Origin: Vreelandella maris
GTDB lineage: Bacteria; Pseudomonadota; Gammaproteobacteria; Pseudomonadales; Halomonadaceae
NCBI RefSeq assembly: GCF_013371085.1
Contig: NZ_JABWCV010000003.1
Location: 186,001-250,000, forward strand
DNA length: 64,000 nt
Reading direction: 5' to 3'
Position 1 is the first letter of the stretch. Each line of letters opens with the position of its first letter. This document shows, in pieces, positions 18,168 through 26,087 of this stretch. The position numbers were made by a program, and so were the translations under genes. Under the pieces are notes generated by a model. That model was not told where the DNA came from, ran no database searches, and saw only the letters and a program-made list of their open reading frames with translations.

Positions 18168-19178
18168 TTAAAAGCCTTCCAAGACCAGTTTGCCAATCGT
18201 GCGGTTGCTCTCAATAAGCGCGTGCGCGCGCGTTAAGTTCTCGGCGTTAATAGGGCCTAACACCTCGCCTAAGGTAGTTTTTAGTCGGCCGTCATCAACC
18301 ATGGCCGCTACTTTTGTGAGCAGGTCGTGCTGCTTGGCAAGATCGTCGGTAGTGAATAACGGGCGGGTAAACATCAACTCCCAATGCAGCGACAGGCTTT
18401 TCATTTTGAGCTTACGTACATCAATCAGCTCGGGGTCATCAATAAGCGCCAGTTTCCCCTGGGGCTCAAGGGCTTCAATAATGGCATCAAAGTGGTGGCC
18501 AGTTTGGTTAAGGCTGATCACCATATCCACCCCGTCAAAGCCCGCTGCCTTAAGCGCCTGATCAAGTGGCTTGTGGTGGTCAATCACTGCGTCCGCACCT
18601 AACGACTTCACCCAGGCTTGGCTTTCGGGCCGAGACGCCGTACCAATCACGGTAATATCGGTGAGCTGCTTGGCAAGTTGCACCAGGATCGAGCCAACGC
18701 CTCCCGCGGCGCCAATTACCAATAGGCTTTTGCCTTGGGTATCGCGCATGCCCAGCTCTAGCCGGTCAAACAGCAATTCCCAAGCGGTAATGGCGGTTAA
18801 TGGAAGCGCAGCGGCTTCAGTGTCAGAAAGGCTTTTCGGCGCTAGGCTGGCGATGCGCTCATCGACCAGTTGAAACTCAGCGTTAGAGCCCTGACGAGCA
18901 ATATTGCCCGCGTACCAGACGCGATCGCCCGGCTGAAAGCGGGTGACCGCACTGCCGACGGCATCCACGATGCCTACCGCGTCATATCCCAGTACGCGCG
19001 GCTCACCGGTTTCCGGCAAGGCGCTGTTGCGCACTTTGGCATCAACAGGGTTTACGGAAATCGCGCTGACTGCAACGCGAATGTCGTGGGCGTCAGGGGT
19101 TGGGATAGGTAACTCAATTGCTTGAAGCGCATCTGGATGGTCGATGGGCAGGCTTTGGGTAAAGGCAATTGCTTTCAT
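18168..19178 (-). CDS. Zinc-free MDR-family alcohol dehydrogenase / quinone oxidoreductase
   Basis: 336 residues from the ATG at 19178 (MKAIAFTQSLPI), the usual N-terminus of this medium-chain dehydrogenase/reductase group; an ATG 36 bases earlier adds residues not typical of the family. It has a GroES-like domain (about 25-130) and a Rossmann domain with the NADPH motif VIGAAGGVGSILVQLAKQ. No catalytic or structural zinc cysteine cluster is visible, so quinone or enone reduction is likelier than alcohol oxidation. It is divergent from a LysR gene, which is the likely regulator, and a hairpin follows its stop. Confidence 0.82.
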   Translation of the reverse strand: MKAIAFTQSLPIDHPDALQAIELPIPTPDAHDIRVAVSAISVNPVDAKVRNSALPETGEPRVLGYDAVGIVDAVGSAVTRFQPGDRVWYAGNIARQGSNAEFQLVDERIASLAPKSLSDTEAAALPLTAITAWELLFDRLELGMRDTQGKSLLVIGAAGGVGSILVQLAKQLTDITVIGTASRPESQAWVKSLGADAVIDHHKPLDQALKAAGFDGVDMVISLNQTGHHFDAIIEALEPQGKLALIDDPELIDVRKLKMKSLSLHWELMFTRPLFTTDDLAKQHDLLTKVAAMVDDGRLKTTLGEVLGPINAENLTRAHALIESNRTIGKLVLEGF

Positions 19179-19300
19179 AGTGGCTCTCAAGTTAACGATA
19201 AGTGGCACCATCATGCCTGGATGTTGTTTTGCTAAAAAGAGGGGTAATCTTGCTAACAGTTTCTAATAAATTTTGAAAATAGCAGGCGCCAAGCGTTCTT

Positions 19301-20185
19301 ATGCGTGTCGATGATCTAAAAGTGCTTATCTATGCCGCCGAGCACGGCAGTCTTTCTGCCGCTGCGCGGGAGTTAGCGATTACCCCAGCGGTGGCCAGTG
19401 TGGCTATCAAGCGTTTGGAAGAGGCGCTTGGCACGCGGCTATTGGTGCGCTCCACCCGCAGTTTGCGATTAACCACCGCAGGTGCGCACTATCTTGTACA
19501 CGCTAAAGCGGCGCTCAACGCCCTTACCCAAGGTGAGAAAGAACTTCACCGCGAGCGCCAAGAGATTGCTGGGGAACTCAGTCTTGCCATGCCTTCCGAC
19601 CTGGGCCGCAATGTGTTGCTGGGGTGGTTGGACACCTTTATGGCCCAGCACCCGCAACTACACTTACGCTTGAGGGTAAGTGACCGCGTGAGTGACCTGT
19701 TCCGTCAACCAGTAGAGATTGCCCTGCGATATGGGGTGCCGGAAGACTCCAGTCTCGTCGCACTGCCGCTTAAAAGCGATAATGACCGCGTGGTGTGTGC
19801 CTCTCCTGACTATATTGCCCGTCACGGCAGTCCCGCTTGCCCTGACGATTTACGTCAGCACAACTGCCTCTGCTTTGTGCTCGGCGAGCGTGTCCATAAC
19901 CAGTGGCAGTTCGGTAGTGACAACATCACCGTAAAAGGCAATCGGGTGAGCGACGATGCTGAGTGTGTGCGCCGCTGGGCAGTGGCTGGCGAAGGCATCG
20001 CTTACAAATCCCGGCTAGATGTTGAAGAAGATCTTCGAAATGGTTGCCTGGTGGCAATGCTGGAAGACTTTCCCAGCGAGCCAACGCCGCTCTATCTTGT
20101 ATGCCCGCATCGCCTTTCATTGACGCCTGCCGTGATAGCGTTAAAAGACTTTCTTATTGAGCGACTAAAAGGTTACAGCCGCTAG
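19301..20185 (+). CDS. LysR-family transcriptional regulator
   Basis: 294 residues. The N-terminal winged HTH is of the LysR type (LKVLIYAAEHGSLSAAARELAITPAVASVAIKRLEEALGTRLL, residues 5-48), followed by the two-lobed substrate-binding domain. It is encoded 122 bases from, and divergent to, the quinone oxidoreductase gene, the classic arrangement for a LysR regulator and its target. It resembles the DsdC/CrgA-like subgroup that controls small oxidoreductases. The inducer is unknown. The ribosome site is weak. Confidence 0.85.
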   Translation: MRVDDLKVLIYAAEHGSLSAAARELAITPAVASVAIKRLEEALGTRLLVRSTRSLRLTTAGAHYLVHAKAALNALTQGEKELHRERQEIAGELSLAMPSDLGRNVLLGWLDTFMAQHPQLHLRLRVSDRVSDLFRQPVEIALRYGVPEDSSLVALPLKSDNDRVVCASPDYIARHGSPACPDDLRQHNCLCFVLGERVHNQWQFGSDNITVKGNRVSDDAECVRRWAVAGEGIAYKSRLDVEEDLRNGCLVAMLEDFPSEPTPLYLVCPHRLSLTPAVIALKDFLIERLKGYSR

Positions 20186-20301
20186 CGCCTGAAAACAGTG
20201 CTTAACATCAGCTTGTATTGAGAATCCCTGATGTAGGCGTTTATAACAGAGCTACACAATTACGTTGTGTTAGTTTCATGGCAGCAGACTAGGAGCTCAC
20301 C

Positions 20302-21186
20302 ATGTTTCATGGGTTTGAAAAACAGACACGCCACGTCAACGGCGTCGATATCGCCTATCGAATGGGCGGCAGCGGTCCGGCGCTGTTGCTGCTTCACGGC
20401 CATCCGCAAACCCATTTCATTTGGCACAAAGTGGCAGGTGCGCTTACCCAGCATTTCACCGTGATTGCCGCCGACCTGCGCGGCTACGGCGACAGCAGTA
20501 AGCCCGACGACGACGCAGAGCACCTAAATTACGCCAAGCGCGCCATGGCGAAGGATATGGCGGAGCTGATGAGCGCGCTGGGCTTTGATCGGTTTAAAGT
20601 GTTGGCCCATGATCGTGGGGCGCGAGTCGCCCATCGTTTAGGCGTTGACCACGCTGAGCGAGTAGACCGTATGGTGCTGTTGGATATCGCCCCGACGCTG
20701 GCGATGTATCGCGGCACCACGGAAGCGTTCGCGCGTAGCTACTGGCACTGGTTCTTCCTGATTCGCCCCCAGCCGCTGCCGGAAATACTGATTCAAGCCG
20801 ACCCAGCCCAGTACCTTAAAAGCGTGATAGGCGCCCGCAGCGCGGGCATGGCGCCTTTCTCCCCAGAAGGGCTGGCCGAATACGAGCGCTGCCTGTCGCT
20901 CCCGGGCACGGCCACCGGCATTTGCGGCGACTACCGCGCCAGCGCCACCATCGATCTCGTGCACGATCAGGCGGATATCGACGCGGGTGTGAAGCTGACC
21001 TGCCCCATTAAAGTGATGTGGGGCGCCCAAGGCGCGATTGAGGCCTGCTTCGATGCCCTGGGCGAGTGGCGGAAGGTAGCGACGCAGGTAGACGGAAAGG
21101 CGCTGCCTTGTGGTCACTATATCGCCGAAGAGATCCCCGAAATATTGCTTGAGGAAGCGCTGCCGTTTCTAAGCAAGGTAGATTGA
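20302..21186 (+). CDS. Haloacetate (fluoroacetate) dehalogenase-type alpha/beta hydrolase
   Basis: 294 residues. The complete catalytic set of bacterial fluoroacetate dehalogenase can be placed: nucleophile Asp104 with carboxylate-binding Arg105 and Arg108 (AHDRGARVAHR), acid Asp128, halide-pocket His149 and Trp150 (SYWHWFFL), Tyr211 (GDYRAS) and base His272 (CGHYIAEE). The spacing matches the Rhodopseudomonas enzyme (Asp110, Arg111, Arg114, Asp134, His155, Trp156, Tyr219, His280) with offsets of only 6 to 8. It hydrolyses haloacetates to glycolate; ability to cleave C-F is inferred from residues only. GGAGCTCACC precedes the ATG. It is monocistronic between the LysR gene and a convergent fabF-like gene. 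Confidence 0.85.
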   Translation: MFHGFEKQTRHVNGVDIAYRMGGSGPALLLLHGHPQTHFIWHKVAGALTQHFTVIAADLRGYGDSSKPDDDAEHLNYAKRAMAKDMAELMSALGFDRFKVLAHDRGARVAHRLGVDHAERVDRMVLLDIAPTLAMYRGTTEAFARSYWHWFFLIRPQPLPEILIQADPAQYLKSVIGARSAGMAPFSPEGLAEYERCLSLPGTATGICGDYRASATIDLVHDQADIDAGVKLTCPIKVMWGAQGAIEACFDALGEWRKVATQVDGKALPCGHYIAEEIPEILLEEALPFLSKVD

Positions 21187-21214
21187 TGGTGGAACGGTTT
21201 ATCTGCTCCCGTCT

Positions 21215-22486
21215 TTAATGCTCAATACTGCTCACAATAAGCGCCGCATTGACGCCACCAAAACCGAATCCGTTGCACAATACATGCTTTGTGACGTGCT
21301 TCTGAGAAGTCGCCGTGACGAAGGTTAAGTCCTGCATATCATCATCGCATTGCTCAAGATTGATGGTGGGCGGAAGGTGCTGAGTGTTGAGTGCCAATAC
21401 TGAAAATATGCTCTCGATGCCCCCCGCTGCGCCTAACAGGTGGCCTGTGGCCGCTTTCGTGGCCGAAATAGGTATGGCGGGCAAGCGCTCACCGAATACA
21501 TTACGCAGCGAGGCAATTTCAGCCCGGTCGCCAACCGGCGTAGAAGTGGCGTGGGCATTGATATGATCAATAGCATCAGTGGTAAGGTTCGCCATGCCTA
21601 GCGCCGCTTGAATCGCTGCTGCTGCCCCGGACCCATCCTTTGGGCCTGCCGTTAGGTGGTAGGCATCCGCGCTGGTGCCGTAGCCGCTAATCACCGCTAA
21701 CGGCGTTGCTCCCCGCGCGACCGCATGCTCAAGCGTTTCGATCACCATAACGCCCGCACCTTCTCCCATCACAAAACCGTTACGGGCTTTATCAAACGGC
21801 CTGGAAGCACGTTCAGGGGCGTCTGCTTCCGTCGAAACGGCCTTTAAAGCGTTAAAGCTGGCGAGTGAAAGAGGGTCAATACACGCCTCAGCGCCACCGA
21901 CTAGGGCAACGTCCGCTTCTCCACTGCGAATAATGCGCATACCGTCGCCAATTGCCTGTAGGCCTGCCGCGCAAGCTGTTACCGGGCACCCCAGTGGGCC
22001 TTGAAAGCCATAACGAATGGACAGATTGCCAGCAGCCAAATTGGCTAGAAAGGCGGGCACTGTGAAGGGGGAGAGTTTGCGATAGCCGCGCTCAACAAGG
22101 GTTTTTTGGGCTTGAGTGATGGTCGGAAAGCCGCCAATACCAGAGCCAATAATGGTGGCTGTTCTGCGCTTTTGAGCCTGCTCAACGGGGAACCAGTTGG
22201 CCTGTGACAGTGCCTCTTGAGCTGCTGCCAATGCGTACAGGCTGAACAAATCCATTTTGCGCTGCTCTTTGGGATCGGCTATCACATCCAGGTCAATACC
22301 ACCGGTGGGGTCGTGGTTAATGCTCGGCACTACCCCGGCAATTTTGATCGGAATATCGCTTGTATCGAAGCGGTCAATGGTGCTGATGCCAGACAGGCCC
22401 TTAACCAGTCGATCCCAACTTATATTGATGCTGTTTCCTAAGGGGCTGACCATACCCATGCCGGTAATCACAATTGGTGATTGCAT
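21215..22486 (-). CDS. fabF: Beta-ketoacyl-ACP synthase II-like enzyme (FabF family)
   Basis: 423 residues, slightly longer than housekeeping FabF (about 412). The catalytic triad is present: Cys172 (PVTACAAGLQ), His312 (INAHATSTPVGD) and His349 (ATKAATGHLLGAAGG), with a C-terminal GFGFGGVNAAL glycine loop. It condenses malonyl-ACP with acyl-ACP. It is not next to acpP, fabD or fabG; instead it is divergent from a TetR gene 88 bases away, so it is probably a second, regulated copy for membrane-lipid adjustment or a special acyl chain. The start has GGAG upstream. Confidence 0.85.
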   Translation of the reverse strand: MQSPIVITGMGMVSPLGNSINISWDRLVKGLSGISTIDRFDTSDIPIKIAGVVPSINHDPTGGIDLDVIADPKEQRKMDLFSLYALAAAQEALSQANWFPVEQAQKRRTATIIGSGIGGFPTITQAQKTLVERGYRKLSPFTVPAFLANLAAGNLSIRYGFQGPLGCPVTACAAGLQAIGDGMRIIRSGEADVALVGGAEACIDPLSLASFNALKAVSTEADAPERASRPFDKARNGFVMGEGAGVMVIETLEHAVARGATPLAVISGYGTSADAYHLTAGPKDGSGAAAAIQAALGMANLTTDAIDHINAHATSTPVGDRAEIASLRNVFGERLPAIPISATKAATGHLLGAAGGIESIFSVLALNTQHLPPTINLEQCDDDMQDLTFVTATSQKHVTKHVLCNGFGFGGVNAALIVSSIEH

Positions 22487-22574
22487 AGCGACTCCAGAGT
22501 TATTGATGTGGTCACCCTAGCAATAGGCACTATATGATCAAGATAATATTTAGCTGACGTATGACGAGGTAGAC

Positions 22575-23216
22575 ATGCCTTATCCTAAGAGCCATAAATC
22601 GAAAACCAAAGAGCGCATTTTGGCTTCGGCGACAGAGCTATTCAGCCGCAAGGGGTTTCAAAAGGTGTCGATTGGCCAGATCATGACGCTAGCCAAGATG
22701 ACGCATGGCGCTTTTTATTCACATTTCGCATCAAAAGAGGCCCTATACAATGAGTCGGTTCGCCTGACCATTGATAACAGCCGCGCGGCTAGACTGGTAA
22801 AAGGACCCCTTTCGTTACAACACCTAACCGAGCTAGTCGCCAACTACTGCAATCTCCAAGAATTGGAAGCTAAGCATAAACCGGGGCCGGAAGCGGTATT
22901 GTTCAACGAAATAGGCAGTGAAAAAGCCGAAATCCGCACCCTGTTTGAAGCGTCATATATGAGTATGAAAAAGATGCTTGAAACCCGGTTAATAGCATTG
23001 AGCAAGTTGAAACAACTTCCTTTTGCCAATGACCGCAAAGCAATTGCTGATAAGTCCCGCGTTATATTGGCCTCCCTGGTAGGGGCTGTCGCCATTGCCA
23101 AAAGTTTGCCGGGAGAGGCGGAACGAAAGCAGGTGTTAATAGCCACCCAGCGCCAGATTTTGCTGATGCTCGGGGTCAGCGAAACTGAGGCAGAACGTAT
23201 GATGCAAGCACAATAA
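22575..23216 (+). CDS. TetR-family regulator divergent from the fabF-like gene
   Basis: 213 residues. The HTH lies at about 12-58 (ERILASATELFSRKGFQKVSIGQIM ... THGAFYSHFASKEALY), the AcrR-like form. The ligand domain is helical and without recognisable features. GAGGTAG stands before the ATG. The head-to-head arrangement with the fabF-like synthase suggests it represses that gene in response to an acyl or membrane signal; no clear palindrome was found by eye in the 88-base gap. Confidence 0.82.
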   Translation: MPYPKSHKSKTKERILASATELFSRKGFQKVSIGQIMTLAKMTHGAFYSHFASKEALYNESVRLTIDNSRAARLVKGPLSLQHLTELVANYCNLQELEAKHKPGPEAVLFNEIGSEKAEIRTLFEASYMSMKKMLETRLIALSKLKQLPFANDRKAIADKSRVILASLVGAVAIAKSLPGEAERKQVLIATQRQILLMLGVSETEAERMMQAQ

Positions 23217-23230
23217 TTTGGGCACCTTCT

Positions 23231-23290
23231 GAAAGGAGTTCTGAGATATTGTTAGAGCAAACGCTGCCGTTTCTTCTCAACGCCGGATAG
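23231..23290 (+). pseudogene. Short C-terminal remnant of a haloacetate dehalogenase-like gene
   Basis: Bases 23243-23290 read EILLEQTLPFLLNAG-stop. This closely follows the C-terminus of the intact dehalogenase (EILLEEALPFLSKVD-stop at 21138-21186), with matching DNA around CTGCCGTTTCT. No homologous sequence is recognisable further upstream; the TetR gene ends at 23216. It looks like the tail of a deleted second copy. The match is only about 15 codons, so chance or local duplication is possible. Confidence 0.5.
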
Positions 23291-23408
23291 GCGATTCGGA
23301 AGACTGACCAAGACGAAGCGGGTAAAAAACTGGATAATGGGCCGCAATTCGCCTACTGCCTTATGTTTGCAAAAGCCTAGGCACACTCATTACCCCGGAT
23401 GCCCGCTC

Positions 23409-25592
23409 ATGGAAATCAAAGTTAACTATCTCGACAACCTCCGTCTGGAGGCCAAGTTCGACGATTTTACGGTTATCTCCGACCAGCCGATTCGCTATAA
23501 AGGCGACGGCTCGGCACCAGGGCCGTTTGACTACTTCCTGGCGTCCTCTGCCATGTGCGCCGCCTACTTTGTGAAGGTGTACTGCAACGCCCGGGATATT
23601 CCTACCGAAAATATTCGCCTGTCACAAAACAATATCGTCGACCCGGAAGATCGCTATAAGCAGATCTTCAAAATCCAGGTTGAGCTGCCGGAAGATATTT
23701 CTGAAAAGGATCGCCAAGGCATTCTGCGCTCCATCGACCGTTGCACGGTCAAGAAAGTGGTGCAAACCGGCCCCGAGTTTCAGATTGAGACGGTAGAAAA
23801 CATAGACGAGGACGCTCAGGCGCTGTTGATGGGCGCGCCTGAAGGCGGCAGCACCTATATCGAGGGCAAAGACCTGCCGCTGGAGCAGACCATCGCCAAT
23901 ATGAGCGCGATCCTGGCTAATCTCGGCATGAAGATCGAGATCGCTTCCTGGCGCAATATCGTGCCTCACGTGTGGTCGCTGCATATTCGCGATGCGGCCT
24001 CACCGATGTGCTTCACCAATGGCAAAGGCGCGACCAAAGAGAGCGCGTTGTGTTCGGCGCTGGGCGAGTTTATTGAGCGGTTGAGCTGCAACTTCTTCTA
24101 TAACGACCAATTCTTTGGCGAAGAGATTGCTAATAGCGCGTTTGTTCACTACCCCAATGAGAAATGGTTCAAACCGGGCCCGAACGACGAGCTGCCCGCC
24201 GAGATTCTCGACGAGCACTGTCTGGCGATTTATAACCCGGAAGGCGAACTATGCGGCTCGAACCTGATTGATACCAACTCGGGTCGTGAAGACCGGGGCA
24301 TTGTATCGCTGCCGTTTGTGCGTCAGTCCGACGGCGAAACGGTCTACTTCCCCTCCAACCTGATCGAAAACCTGTTCCTGAGTAACGGCATGAGTGCGGG
24401 CAACACCCTCGTAGAAGCCCAGGTGCAGTGCCTGTCGGAAATTTTCGAGCGGGCGGTAAAGCGTGAAATCCTCGAGCAGGAGTTAACTCTGCCTGATGTG
24501 CCGCAGGAGGTGCTGGCAAAATACCCCAGCATTGTAGAGGGCATCAACGCCCTGGAAGCCCAGGGATTCCCGGTGCTAGTAAAAGATGCCTCCATGGGCG
24601 GGCAGTTCCCGGTCATGTGCGTCACCTTGATGAACCCGCGCACCGGCGGCGTGTTTGCTTCCTTTGGTGCCCACCCAAGCTTTGAAGTGGCGCTGGAGCG
24701 CAGCCTAACCGAGCTGCTGCAAGGCCGCAGTTTCGAAGGCCTGAACGACCTGCCGTTGCCGACGTTTAACTCACAAACCGTCTCCGAGCCGAATAACTTT
24801 GTTGAGCACTTTATCGACTCGGTGGGCGTGGTCTCCTGGCGCTTCTTTAGTGCTAAGCCCGACTTCGAGTTTAGCGAGTGGGACTTCTCTGGCAGCAATG
24901 ATGAAGAGGCCGAGACCCTGTTCGGCATCTTTGAAGAGCTAGGCGCGGAAGTCTATATGGCGGTACACGAAGACTTAGGTGCGCCGGTCTGCCGCATTCT
25001 GGTGCCGGGCTACTCCGAGGTGTATCCGATTGAAGACCTAATCTGGGATAACACCAATAAGTCGCTGGATTACCGCGAGGATATTCTCAACCTGCACCGC
25101 TTGGATGACGATCAACTCACCGATCTGGTCGAGCGGCTGGAAGAGAGCCAGATGGACGACCACGCCGACATTATCACGCTCATCGGCATTGAGTTTGACG
25201 AGAACACCGTCTGGGGGCAACTGACGATCCTAGAGCTAAAACTATTGGTCTACCTGGCGTTGCAGCGCCATGAAGAAGCGCTCGACTGCGTGCAGATGTT
25301 CCTGCAGTACAACGACAACACCGTCGAGCGCGGCCTGTTCTATCAGGCAGTGAACGCAGTGCTGGAAATCGCGCTGGATGACGAGTTGAAGCTGAACGAT
25401 TATCTGCACAGCTTCCAGCGCATGTTTGGTGAGGAAACCATGGCGGCCGTGGTGGGCTCGGTGAGTGGCGAAGTGCGCTTCCATGGCCTAACGCCGACTA
25501 ACATGCAGTTAGAGGGCCTTGAGCGCCACCAACGCTTAATCGAAAGCTATAAGAAGCTTCATGCGGCACGGGCAGCGAAAGCGGGTAATTAA
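23409..25592 (+). CDS. OsmC-YcaO fusion protein
   Basis: 727 residues from ATG 23409 (MEIKVNYLDN), chosen because the OsmC fold begins there; 24 in-frame upstream codons look unrelated. Residues 1-140 are an OsmC-like domain with its two redox cysteines, Cys50 (ASSAMCAAYF) and Cys112 (SIDRCTVKKV). Residues ~150-560 form a YcaO ATP-binding cyclodehydratase-type domain of the E. coli YcaO subtype (SALGEFIERLSCNFF). The last ~160 residues are helical, TPR-like (LLVYLALQRHEEALDCVQMFLQ). E. coli YcaO influences RimO-dependent methylthiolation of ribosomal protein S12. No precursor peptide or cyclase partner gene is nearby, so a housekeeping rather than an antibiotic role is likelier. Confidence 0.88.
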   Translation: MEIKVNYLDNLRLEAKFDDFTVISDQPIRYKGDGSAPGPFDYFLASSAMCAAYFVKVYCNARDIPTENIRLSQNNIVDPEDRYKQIFKIQVELPEDISEKDRQGILRSIDRCTVKKVVQTGPEFQIETVENIDEDAQALLMGAPEGGSTYIEGKDLPLEQTIANMSAILANLGMKIEIASWRNIVPHVWSLHIRDAASPMCFTNGKGATKESALCSALGEFIERLSCNFFYNDQFFGEEIANSAFVHYPNEKWFKPGPNDELPAEILDEHCLAIYNPEGELCGSNLIDTNSGREDRGIVSLPFVRQSDGETVYFPSNLIENLFLSNGMSAGNTLVEAQVQCLSEIFERAVKREILEQELTLPDVPQEVLAKYPSIVEGINALEAQGFPVLVKDASMGGQFPVMCVTLMNPRTGGVFASFGAHPSFEVALERSLTELLQGRSFEGLNDLPLPTFNSQTVSEPNNFVEHFIDSVGVVSWRFFSAKPDFEFSEWDFSGSNDEEAETLFGIFEELGAEVYMAVHEDLGAPVCRILVPGYSEVYPIEDLIWDNTNKSLDYREDILNLHRLDDDQLTDLVERLEESQMDDHADIITLIGIEFDENTVWGQLTILELKLLVYLALQRHEEALDCVQMFLQYNDNTVERGLFYQAVNAVLEIALDDELKLNDYLHSFQRMFGEETMAAVVGSVSGEVRFHGLTPTNMQLEGLERHQRLIESYKKLHAARAAKAGN

Positions 25593-25624
25593 GCGTTAAC
25601 CAAGATCAATGAAAGTTCATCTCT

Positions 25625-25644
25625 GCTGGTGCGACGGCACCAGC
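25625..25644 (+). terminator. Hairpin after the OsmC-YcaO gene
   Basis: An 8-bp stem GCTGGTGC / GCACCAGC with a 4-base loop lies 32 bases after the stop. The T-run is missing, so termination strength is uncertain. Confidence 0.45.
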
Positions 25645-25686
25645 GGAATGGCTTTGATGTACGTGAAACGGTAGTTAAGGACTTTT

Positions 25687-25902
25687 ACGAAACATAGAAT
25701 TATCTTCGCAATTCTCCTGTCGTTTACGCTATCGCCGATTATGTCTGCCTGGGTGACCTACGTGAATATTGGTACGCATGCTGACTTTGTTGGCATGTGG
25801 ATGCATGCATGGCTGTTAGCTTGGCCAGCCGCAGGGATCATCGCATTTATCAGCGGTCCCTTTATTCATAAATTAGCCCACCGCATTGCCGAGAAGATCT
25901 GA
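25687..25902 (+). CDS. DUF2798 small membrane protein, apparent ACG start
   Basis: 71 codons. The translation (KHRIIFAILLSFTLSPIMSAW, then a second hydrophobic segment from about HAWLLAWPAAGIIAFISGP) has the two-helix layout and MSAWVTY/PxxxxI signature of DUF2798 proteins, usually ~75 residues. AAGGA at 25677-25681 is followed, after five bases, by ACG exactly where the family has its ATG; no ATG, GTG or TTG is in frame between the upstream stop (25672) and the internal ATG at 25741. Either ACG is used at low efficiency, the gene has just lost its start, or there is a base error. Function unknown. Confidence 0.65.
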   Translation, partial: TKHRIIFAILLSFTLSPIMSAWVTYVNIGTHADFVGMWMHAWLLAWPAAGIIAFISGPFIHKLAHRIAEKI

Positions 25903-25922
25903 CGGCTTGCCTGATGCACTGT

Positions 25923-25961
25923 GGTGCACTTGCTGGTGCAGTGGGTGCATACAACTGCACC
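25923..25961. repeat. Cluster of GGTGCA motifs upstream of the AGCS gene
   Basis: GGTGCA occurs at 25923, 25935 and 25944, and its inverse TGCACC at 25956-25961. The last two form a 6-bp hairpin with a 6-base loop. The cluster lies ~125 bases before the transporter start. It may be regulatory or a DUF2798 terminator. Confidence 0.35.
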
Positions 25962-26087
25962 GCTGCGCCAAATTTAATGCTCCCCCATGCTTGGTAAAAC
26001 ATTCTCCGCGGCGTGAATTCCACAAGCGCGATAGCAAACGACGCGAATTCAAACATAACGCTAATACAAAAACGCGGAGAGAATCAC

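Noticed and set aside
23409-25592. YcaO as part of a thiazole/oxazole-modified peptide gene cluster
   Set aside because: No short precursor peptide, E1-like cyclase partner, dehydrogenase or exporter is adjacent, and the sequence is of the E. coli YcaO type.
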